Part shown: positions 6,583 through 12,322 of the stretch, in pieces | How the letters are laid out: the number at the start of each line of letters is the position of its first letter | How positions within the stretch are numbered: position 1 is the first letter of the stretch | Source of the DNA: Thermodesulfatator sp. | GTDB taxonomy: Bacteria > Desulfobacterota > Thermodesulfobacteria > Thermodesulfobacteriales > Thermodesulfobacteriaceae | NCBI GenBank assembly: GCA_027036915.1 | Contig: JALWCD010000063.1 | Span: 1 to 12,322, forward strand | Reading direction: 5' to 3' | DNA length: 12,322 nucleotides | The notes under the pieces: model-generated | What the model was told of the DNA's origin: nothing | Seen by the model: the letters and a program-made list of their open reading frames with translations, nothing else | Databases searched by the model: none | Program-made: the position numbers and the translations under genes

Positions 6583-6593
6583 ACCACCTACGC

Positions 6594-6622
6594 ATTTTAA
6601 TGCCCGCCTTTTAACTTGGCAA
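6594..6622 (-). promoter_or_regulatory. Strong-looking promoter for tRNA-Arg
   Basis: On the minus strand TTGCCA (6622-6617) and TAAAAT (6599-6594) are exactly 17 bp apart, a near-consensus pair. Transcription should start near 6587, about 5 nt before the mature tRNA. The -35 overlaps the candidate -35 of the divergent speE operon. Confidence 0.65.
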
Positions 6623-6642
6623 GGGGGCGACTTTCCTGTAAT
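6616..6642 (+). promoter_or_regulatory. Candidate promoter for the speE operon
   Basis: TTGGCA (6616-6621) is a good -35. TGTAAT (6637-6642) matches five of six -10 positions but with a short 15-bp spacer; a 17-bp spacer lands on the poorer TAATTA. The transcript would have a leader of about 30 nt containing the AAGGGAGG ribosome site (6662-6669). It is the only gap upstream of the six-gene operon, so a promoter is expected here. Confidence 0.35.
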
Positions 6643-6677
6643 TATGAAGGCAATATCCGTCAAGGGAGGCCGTCTCT

Positions 6678-7583
6678 ATGCCCGTAATGGAAAATTCATT
6701 GCCCACCGAGGGCCAGGGAGCCAAAATCGTCCTGGGAGAGCCCGTCCAGCGAGGGTATTTCTATAGCTATGAAGGAATCGTACTCCATGAAGAGGGCGGT
6801 GAACAGGCCATTATGGTGCTCGAAAACCCTTTCTGGGGTCGAATACTTTTCATAAACGGTACCGCGCAGTTTACCTCCCGGGACGAATTCATCTATCACG
6901 AGGCCCTGGTCCATATTCCCATTCAGGCCTTCCCTGAAGGGCGCGTCAGAAAGGTTCTTATCTGCGGAGGCGGAGATTATGGAGCAGCCCGCGAGGTTCT
7001 TAAATATGAAGAGGTCGAAAAAGTGCTCATTGCGGACATAGACCCCCGGGTGCCCTGGGTGGTTAAACAATTCTTTCCGGAATTGCTGCCCAAAAACCCC
7101 TCGGATCCCCGGCTGGAACTTCTGACCGTGGACGCCTTCAAATTGGTCGAGGATCTGGTGGAAAAGGGAGAAACTTTCGACCTGGTGATCATTGATTCCA
7201 CGGATCCGGATGTCTCGATCTCGGACTATACCCTGGAGCTTTCGCATTCTCTTTTCAGCGAGGCCTTCCACCGCATGCTTCTCAGGCTGGCCCCCAAGGG
7301 GGCCATCGTGCAACAGGCGGCCACGCCCTTTACCATGAAAGATATTCTCGAGGGCTCTTACGCGGTCTTTCGAAAGGTCTACGGGGAGGAAACCTATTGC
7401 TATCGGGCCTGTATCCCTTCTTTCGGGGGAGATAACGCTTATCTTCTTCGTTTCCCCGGAGACCCCCGTGAACCCCGGCGGACCTCGGTGCCCCCCACCA
7501 GTTATTATACTCCCGAGGTTCACCGGGCCTCCTTCGCTTTGCCCAAGTTCTGGTTAACGGAGGTGTTCGAAAAAGATGCCTAA
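6678..7583 (+). CDS. speE: Spermidine synthase family polyamine aminopropyltransferase
   Basis: The enzyme would transfer an aminopropyl group from decarboxylated S-adenosylmethionine to putrescine or a related diamine. The 301 residues begin at an ATG 8 nt after AAGGGAGG. The N-terminal beta domain carries RDEFIYHE (68-75). The Rossmann core has CGGGDYGAAREVLKY (96-110) and ADIDP (119-123), IIDSTDP with catalytic D173, and QQAATPF (212-218). The C-terminus has the family SYYTPEVHRASFALPKF block (275-291). The nucleotide-binding motif reads GGGDYG instead of the common GGGDGG, and the usual VEID is ADID, so the donor or acceptor preference may differ. N1-aminopropylagmatine or longer-polyamine synthesis, seen in thermophiles, is an alternative. 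It starts a tightly packed operon. Confidence 0.88.
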   Translation: MPVMENSLPTEGQGAKIVLGEPVQRGYFYSYEGIVLHEEGGEQAIMVLENPFWGRILFINGTAQFTSRDEFIYHEALVHIPIQAFPEGRVRKVLICGGGDYGAAREVLKYEEVEKVLIADIDPRVPWVVKQFFPELLPKNPSDPRLELLTVDAFKLVEDLVEKGETFDLVIIDSTDPDVSISDYTLELSHSLFSEAFHRMLLRLAPKGAIVQQAATPFTMKDILEGSYAVFRKVYGEETYCYRACIPSFGGDNAYLLRFPGDPREPRRTSVPPTSYYTPEVHRASFALPKFWLTEVFEKDA

Positions 7584-8292
7584 GATACTGGGAATCCTGG
7601 GCTCTCCCCATCCCTACGGTGGATCGGGAACCCTCTTGAGGTGTGCCCTTTATGCCGCCGAGGAACTGGGCCTTGAGACCGAGCTCATAGAGCTTTATCG
7701 GTCAAAACTTGAGCCCTGTGTGGGTTGTGTGCAGGATGAGGAACCCACCTGTAAGTACCCCTGCATCTTTGAGGACGATGGCCGGGAGATCCTGCAAAAA
7801 CTCAAGACCGCCGAGGGCTATATCCTGGCTTCTCCAGTCTACTGGTACGGTCCCTCCGGTCCGCTGAAGATCCTCATCGATCGTATGACGGCCCTGGAAA
7901 ACATGGTGGCCTTAGGGGAGCCGAGTTATGTGGAGGGCAAGGTCGTGGGAATCATCACGGTGGGCGCGGATGCGGGGGTGACCCTGGCCGGGGCTTATCT
8001 CCTCTCCGTGCTTAATGCCATGGGGGCTATGATCCCGCCCTGGGCCCACGCCTATTCCCATCGAGGGAAAGAGGCTCTCTTCGATGACCGGGCGGTGATG
8101 GACGCCATCAATGTGGGGCGGCTGGTGGCCGGGCTCATCCTTCGGGTAAGAGGCGGGGAGGGGCCCCTGGCTTATCTGGAAGACTTCGATCTCCTGAAAC
8201 GGATCCGGGCCCGGGTGGGGGAAGAAAAGAAAAAATGGGAGGCTCAGCATGAGCCAAAGCCAGCCGGCAGTAGCCGAAAATCCGGTCCTTAA
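7576..8292 (+). CDS. Flavodoxin-like NAD(P)H-dependent FMN oxidoreductase with four-cysteine motif
   Basis: This 238-residue cytoplasmic protein is of the NADPH-dependent FMN reductase/flavodoxin-2 type. It opens with a beta strand and an FMN phosphate loop (ILGSPHPYGGSGTLL, 7-21) and has the isoalloxazine-contact segment ASPVYWYGPSGPLKILIDRM (85-104), both typical of the family and of iron-sulfur flavoproteins. Between them four cysteines at 48, 51, 59 and 63 (CxxC-x7-CxxxC) could bind an Fe-S cluster or form disulfides. The classical Isf motif has closer spacing, so a cluster is only a suggestion. The C-terminus is a charged, low-complexity tail. The ATG lies within the end of speE (8-nt overlap), and the next gene starts 44 nt before its stop. 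The substrate is unknown. Confidence 0.82.
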   Translation: MPKILGILGSPHPYGGSGTLLRCALYAAEELGLETELIELYRSKLEPCVGCVQDEEPTCKYPCIFEDDGREILQKLKTAEGYILASPVYWYGPSGPLKILIDRMTALENMVALGEPSYVEGKVVGIITVGADAGVTLAGAYLLSVLNAMGAMIPPWAHAYSHRGKEALFDDRAVMDAINVGRLVAGLILRVRGGEGPLAYLEDFDLLKRIRARVGEEKKKWEAQHEPKPAGSSRKSGP

Positions 8293-8785
8293 AGCCATTT
8301 ACGGTCGCCGCAGTATCCGGGAGTATACCGATGAGGTGCCTCCCCGGGAACTCATTCTTGAGATCCTTAGGGCGGGCATCTGGGCGCCTTCCGGGCTCAA
8401 CAATCAACCCTGGCGTTTCGTCATCGTCTGGAATCGTGAGAGCCGGGAAAAACTGGCCGAGCTCACCCGTTACGGAGAGATTATCCGCCGGGCTCCGGTC
8501 GTGATCGCGGTCTTCCTGGATCAGAAGGTCATGTATCACCAGATCAAGGATCATCAGTCGGCCGGGGCCTGTCTGCAGAACATGTTGCTGGCGGCGCATG
8601 CCCTCGGCCTCGGAGGAGTCTGGCTGGGTGAGATCCTCAAAAACGCAGACCGGGTGCGGGAGGTTCTGGGCTTGCCGGAGGGGCTGGAGTTGGCGGCGGT
8701 GGTGGCCCTCGGATATCCGAACGATCGACGCAAGCGGAGCGGTCGCAAACCACTGGAAAGTTTCATCCTGAAGGAGATCCCTTGA
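8249..8785 (+). CDS. Nitroreductase-family FMN-dependent oxidoreductase
   Basis: This 178-residue protein has nitroreductase-fold motifs. YGRRSIREY (18-26) is the FMN-phosphate-binding start, WAPSGLNNQPWRF (45-57) contacts the flavin, and GLGGVWLG (120-127) with ALGYPNDR (153-160) closes the site. Members are homodimers that use NAD(P)H, or sometimes F420 or other donors, to reduce nitro compounds, quinones or flavins. Its natural substrate cannot be told. The start is fixed by GGGAGG at 8237-8242, 6 nt before the ATG, inside the previous gene. The encoded C-terminal tail of that gene and the N-terminus here therefore share 44 nt in different frames. The neighbouring flavodoxin-like protein may exchange electrons with it, but this is an inference from linkage. 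Confidence 0.88.
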   Translation: MSQSQPAVAENPVLKAIYGRRSIREYTDEVPPRELILEILRAGIWAPSGLNNQPWRFVIVWNRESREKLAELTRYGEIIRRAPVVIAVFLDQKVMYHQIKDHQSAGACLQNMLLAAHALGLGGVWLGEILKNADRVREVLGLPEGLELAAVVALGYPNDRRKRSGRKPLESFILKEIP

Positions 8786-9336
8786 GAGGGCTTGCGGCCC
8801 TTCTACTAAGTCTCTGGGTGCTTGCGGCCTCTCAGGCCCTGGCTTTAAGGGTGGGGGACCTTAACGTGGCCCCCTATCGGGATTACCTTCTGCTTTACGC
8901 CTATCTCGAGGATCTGCCCCTTGAGGACCTCAGGGAGGCTCTCAAACACGGTCTGGGGCTGGCCTTCACCTTTCGGGTGGAGGTTTACCGGATAAGAAGA
9001 TTTCTGCGGGACGAAAGATTCTTTTCACAGGAGATCACGCGTACGGTCTACTACGATCCGGTAAAAAACGTTTATTACGTCCAGACCGTGGGGGCGCTTG
9101 AGGCTCCCCGTCGGGCCACCTCACCCCGCCAGGCCCTCCTTCTGGCCTCAAGCCTCGAGGGACTCCCCCTTTTCCCCCTGGTCCGCCTGAAACCCGAGGC
9201 CCGTTACCGTCTGAAACTCAAGGCGGAGGTCCGAAAGATAACCCGGGTGGGCTGGCCGAAAAAGATTATCCGTTTTCTCCTTTTCAAAGGCGAAAGCCTC
9301 GAGACCCCCTGGATGAGCCTGACTTTCTCGTTATGA
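8782..9336 (+). CDS. Exported DUF4390-family protein
   Basis: This 184-residue protein starts at TTG (8782-8784), which overlaps the previous stop (TTGA) and follows AAGGAG at 8771-8776. The N-terminus has a signal peptide (one Arg, then LAALLLSLWVLAASQALA, cleavage likely after about residue 21), so the mature part should be periplasmic. The rest is beta-rich with alternating hydrophobic and charged strands (DYLLLYAYLED, AFTFRVEVYRIRRF, KNVYYVQTVG, RYRLKLKAEVRK). This pattern and its place directly before an NtrY-like kinase match the DUF4390 family of Desulfobacterota. The function is unknown. A role as an extracytoplasmic partner for the kinase is suggested only by its overlap with that gene. 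Confidence 0.75.
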   Translation: MRGLAALLLSLWVLAASQALALRVGDLNVAPYRDYLLLYAYLEDLPLEDLREALKHGLGLAFTFRVEVYRIRRFLRDERFFSQEITRTVYYDPVKNVYYVQTVGALEAPRRATSPRQALLLASSLEGLPLFPLVRLKPEARYRLKLKAEVRKITRVGWPKKIIRFLLFKGESLETPWMSLTFSL

Positions 9337-11504
9337 CGCTGCCCGGAGAGGAAAGACTCAAGATACGCCGGGAAATCCTTTATATCCTCCTCGGTCTGGG
9401 GCTTTTCGCCCTTCTGGTCCTGGTGGAGTTTCGGATCTTTCAGATCTTTCCCTGGAGTTTTTCCGGCCAGAACCTCATTATTTTTGCCCTTATCCAGCTG
9501 AACCTCATCCTTCTCCTTCTGGTGATCTATCTGGTACTGCGAAATCTGCTCAAGACCCTCTTTGAGGTTCGCACCACCCGGATCTCGCGAAGTCTTCGGG
9601 TAAAACTGGTGCTTTCCTTTCTTCTCCTGAGCTCCGTTCCGGCCCTTCTGCTATTTGCGGTTTCCCATCGGTTCATTGAGACCAGCCTCGAATACTGGTT
9701 CGGCAGCAACCTGGATCAGCAGCTGGAAAAGGCCCTGCTTGAGGCCCGGGCCTACTATCAGGATCGTGAACGGGAAATTCTGCTCAAGCTCCAGGAGTTC
9801 GAGAAGAATTATCTCCGCAAGACCCGTAAGCTCTCCTCCCGGGCTCTGAGACGTTATCGCCGCAGGTTGAAACTTGACACCCTGGAGATTTATGACGCCC
9901 GCGGGCGGCTTCTCAAGCGAGCCTACGACGAGGCCGTGGGGCGCAGGGTTCTGGGGATTCCCCCCTCCATCCTGAACCAGGTCCTTTCCAGCCGAGTCCC
10001 GGCTTCGGAGAACAGCGATCTCAAGACCCGGGTCCTCCTGCGGGTCTTTCTGCCGGTTTCATATCGGGGACAGACGGTGATCCTGGCCGGGGGAAAATTC
10101 CTGGATCCCGGGCTTGAGAAGCTCATCAAAGACCTAAGCTCCGGGGTGGGGCTTTATCAGCAACTGAAATTCCTGCGCACGCCTCTCAAGACCTCCCTTC
10201 TGCTACTATTGCTCCTGGTCACGCTTCTGACCATTTTCGTGGGAGTCTGGTTTGGCATGCGCTTTGCCCGTCGGCTCACCGGTCCCATTCAGGAACTGGC
10301 CGAGGCCGCGGATCGGATTGCCGCCCGGGACTTTGAGGTCCATCTCCCTGAAGAAACTCCGGACGAGGTGGGGGTGCTGGTGCGGGCCTTTCGCCGCATG
10401 ACCGAGGAACTCAAACACTACCGGGAAAAGGTGGAGGAGACCACCCGGGCGCTGGCGGCGGCCAACGAGGAACTTACCCGGCGCACGGCTTATCTCGAAA
10501 CCATCCTCTTTCACATCACCGCGGGCGTGATGGCGGTGGATCAGGAAGGACGTCTTACCCTGAGCAACCATCGGGCCCGGGAGCTTCTGGGGCTTCCCGA
10601 GGCCCGGGAGGGAAGCCCGCTTTCGGATCTTCTCCCCGGCGATCTTTATGCAGCCTTCCGGGAACTCATGGAAAAACTCCCTCGGGATCGACCGGCCAGT
10701 GTCCCCGTGAGACTGGTGCGGGAGGACAAGACCCTCGTCCTGGGGCTTACGGCTGTCCGTCTCCCCGAAGAGGCCTTTCCGGGCTATCTTTTCCTGGTGG
10801 AGGACCTCACGGAGAAGGAACGTATGGAGCGCCTGGCCGCCTGGCGGGAAGTGGCTCGCCGTATCGCGCACGAGGTCAAAAATCCCCTGACCCCTATCCA
10901 GCTTTCGGCCCAGCGGCTGCGGCGGAAGCTTTCCGAAAAGCTGGCCCCGGAGGAACGGGAGGTCCTTACCCGGTGTACCACCACCATCGAAAAACAGGTG
11001 GAAGAGCTAAAACATCTGGTGAACGAATTTTCGGCCTTCGCCCGGCTACCGGGCCTCAAACTCGAAGAAAACGATCTCCTTTCGGTCATCCGGGAGGTGG
11101 TGGCCCTCTATCAGGAGGCCCACCGGGAGGTGACCTTCAGGGTGGAGGCGGAAAGCCTTCCGCCCTTTCTTTTTGACCGGGACCAGATGAAACGGGTCTT
11201 CCTCAACCTTTTCGACAACTCCATCGCGGCCATGAATGGTCGGGGGGAGATCCGGGTGCGGGTGGCCCTGGAGGAGGGCTGGGTAAGACTGGAAGTGGAG
11301 GACACCGGCCCGGGAATTCCGGCCGAGATCAAGCCCCGCCTCTTCGAACCTTACGCCTCGGGCAAAGGGGGGACCGGCCTGGGACTGGCCATCGTGCATT
11401 CCATCGTTCAGGGACACGGGGGCGAAATCCGGGCCGAGGAAAACCAGCCCCGGGGAGCCCGTTTCGTGATACGCATTCCGTTCCGGCAGAAGACCCATGC
11501 CTGA
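9333..11504 (+). CDS. ntrY: NtrY-like membrane sensor histidine kinase
   Basis: This is a 723-residue sensor. Three N-terminal membrane spans (about 14-31, 48-70 and 91-112) are followed by a highly basic, probably coiled extracytoplasmic region (113-285) and a fourth span (287-307). Then come a HAMP domain (about 308-361), a PAS domain (about 385-491) and the kinase core. The HisKA phospho-acceptor is H513 in [12 protein letters not shown]. HATPase motifs follow: N box with N625 and N629, G1 DTGPG (657-661), F box RLFEPY and G2 [10 protein letters not shown] (677-686). All catalytic residues are present, so it should be active. This layout is that of NtrY. The ATG overlaps the DUF4390 stop (ATGA) with no clear ribosome site, suggesting translational coupling. 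The signal is unknown and nitrogen should not be assumed. Confidence 0.88.
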   Translation: MTLPGEERLKIRREILYILLGLGLFALLVLVEFRIFQIFPWSFSGQNLIIFALIQLNLILLLLVIYLVLRNLLKTLFEVRTTRISRSLRVKLVLSFLLLSSVPALLLFAVSHRFIETSLEYWFGSNLDQQLEKALLEARAYYQDREREILLKLQEFEKNYLRKTRKLSSRALRRYRRRLKLDTLEIYDARGRLLKRAYDEAVGRRVLGIPPSILNQVLSSRVPASENSDLKTRVLLRVFLPVSYRGQTVILAGGKFLDPGLEKLIKDLSSGVGLYQQLKFLRTPLKTSLLLLLLLVTLLTIFVGVWFGMRFARRLTGPIQELAEAADRIAARDFEVHLPEETPDEVGVLVRAFRRMTEELKHYREKVEETTRALAAANEELTRRTAYLETILFHITAGVMAVDQEGRLTLSNHRARELLGLPEAREGSPLSDLLPGDLYAAFRELMEKLPRDRPASVPVRLVREDKTLVLGLTAVRLPEEAFPGYLFLVEDLTEKERMERLAAWREVARRIAHEVKNPLTPIQLSAQRLRRKLSEKLAPEEREVLTRCTTTIEKQVEELKHLVNEFSAFARLPGLKLEENDLLSVIREVVALYQEAHREVTFRVEAESLPPFLFDRDQMKRVFLNLFDNSIAAMNGRGEIRVRVALEEGWVRLEVEDTGPGIPAEIKPRLFEPYASGKGGTGLGLAIVHSIVQGHGGEIRAEENQPRGARFVIRIPFRQKTHA

Positions 11505-12322
11505 GATCCTGGTGGTGGACGACGAAAGGAGCATCCTGGAAAGCCTCCGGGACATCCTGGAGGATGAGGGCTACGCCGTGCGGTGTGTCGAAAGCGGTGA
11601 GGAGGCCCTGAGAGTGGTGGAGGAGTCTCCGCCGGATCTGGTGCTCCTGGACATCTGGTTGCCGGGTCTGGATGGTATGGAAGTGCTTTCCCGGATCCGG
11701 CAGACCCAGCCTGCGCTTCCGGTGATCATGATCTCGGGGCACGGAACCATCGAGCTGGCGGTCAGGGCCGTCAAACTGGGGGCCTTCGATTTTTTGGAGA
11801 AACCCCTCTCCTACGATCGGGTGGTGGTCTCCGTGGAGAAGGCCCTGCGGATGCGGGCCCTGGAGGAGGAGAACCTCCGGCTCAGGGCTCGTTTCCGGGA
11901 ACCCAGACTCACCGGGGAATCCCCGGCCATCAGGGAGGTGCGGGAGCTCATCGCCCGGGTGGCTCCCACGGAGGCCACCGTGCTTATCCAGGGAGAATCC
12001 GGGGTGGGCAAGGAGGTGGCCGCGCGCATGATACACCATCTCTCCCCTCGTTCCAGGGGGCCCTTCGTGGAGGTGAACTGCGCGGCCATTCCGGAAAGTC
12101 TTATCGAATCCGAACTCTTCGGGCACGAGCGCGGGGCCTTTACCGGCGCGACTCAGGCCCGACGGGGAAAGTTCGATCAGGCCCATCGGGGGACCCTTTT
12201 CCTGGACGAGGTGGGGGACATGAGTCCCTCGGCCCAGGCCAAGGTCCTGCGGGTGCTTCAGGAAAAAAGGTTCGAGCGGGTGGGGGGAGATCGCCTCATA
12301 GAGGTGGACGTGCGTATCATCG
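11497..12322 (+). CDS. ntrX: NtrX/NtrC-family sigma-54-dependent response regulator (3' end outside window)
   Basis: The first 275 residues are visible and the gene runs off the right edge. The receiver domain (about 1-118) has acidic D8 and D9, phospho-acceptor D52 (LLDIWLPG), S80 and K102. A charged helical linker (about 113-135) leads to the AAA+ domain. This has Walker A GESGVGKE (166-173), the intact GAFTGA loop (213-218) that contacts sigma-54, and Walker B LFLDEVGD (234-241). The rest of the AAA+ domain and any Fis-type DNA-binding domain are cut off. The ATG lies 8 nt inside the kinase stop, so kinase and regulator form a cognate pair. It should activate sigma-54 promoters, and no candidate target promoter was identified in the window. 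Confidence 0.9.
   Translation, partial: MPEILVVDDERSILESLRDILEDEGYAVRCVESGEEALRVVEESPPDLVLLDIWLPGLDGMEVLSRIRQTQPALPVIMISGHGTIELAVRAVKLGAFDFLEKPLSYDRVVVSVEKALRMRALEEENLRLRARFREPRLTGESPAIREVRELIARVAPTEATVLIQGESGVGKEVAARMIHHLSPRSRGPFVEVNCAAIPESLIESELFGHERGAFTGATQARRGKFDQAHRGTLFLDEVGDMSPSAQAKVLRVLQEKRFERVGGDRLIEVDVRII

Noticed and set aside
11329..12186. Large minus-strand frame opposite the response regulator
   Set aside because: It is antisense to a receiver-AAA+ gene with complete motifs, and the translation is His/Gly/Pro-rich without recognisable domains.

Overview
The window looks like a chromosomal segment of a GC-rich thermophilic anaerobe, most plausibly of the Thermodesulfobacteriota (Thermosulfurimonas/Thermodesulfatator type) or a close Desulfobacterota relative. 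This is an inference from gene content: a CooC-like nickel ATPase as expected where CO dehydrogenase/acetyl-CoA synthase is present, isoleucine made through citramalate, a DUF4390 protein beside an NtrY-like kinase, and compact overlapping operons. No 16S or other decisive marker is present. I see no CRISPR array, intact insertion sequence or prophage.

Left arm (1-3938, minus strand): a four-gene operon read right to left: a small J-domain protein, aspartate kinase (lysC), (R)-citramalate synthase (cimA) and a CooC-like P-loop ATPase. The genes are separated by 4 nt or overlap by 1-4 nt. The operon ends in a perfect 18-bp hairpin (1-41) that includes the last stop codon. LysC feeds the aspartate family and CimA provides the threonine-independent route to isoleucine. 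The first and last genes have no obvious link to amino-acid synthesis.

Middle (3925-5860): a short divergent promoter region with a near-palindrome separates that operon from mtaB (tRNA methylthiotransferase, plus strand). mtaB converges with pgsA (phosphatidylglycerophosphate synthase, minus strand), and the two coding regions overlap by 89 bp. pgsA has a perfect TATAAT only 6 nt before its GTG start, so its mRNA may be leaderless.

tRNA island (5861-6582): tRNA-Thr(CGU) on plus and tRNA-Arg(ACG) on minus face each other across about 570 bp of more AT-rich DNA without a confidently recognised gene. It holds a 58-codon ORF that may be the shifted 3' part of a slightly longer gene. The two anticodons are exact complements.

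Right arm (6678-12322, plus strand): a six-gene operon of overlapping genes: a spermidine synthase homologue (speE), a flavodoxin-like protein with four clustered cysteines, a nitroreductase-family protein, an exported DUF4390 protein, an NtrY-like membrane histidine kinase and an NtrC-family sigma-54 response regulator cut off by the window end. The last three form an envelope-sensing two-component unit. The sequence alone does not explain its linkage to polyamine and flavin redox genes.
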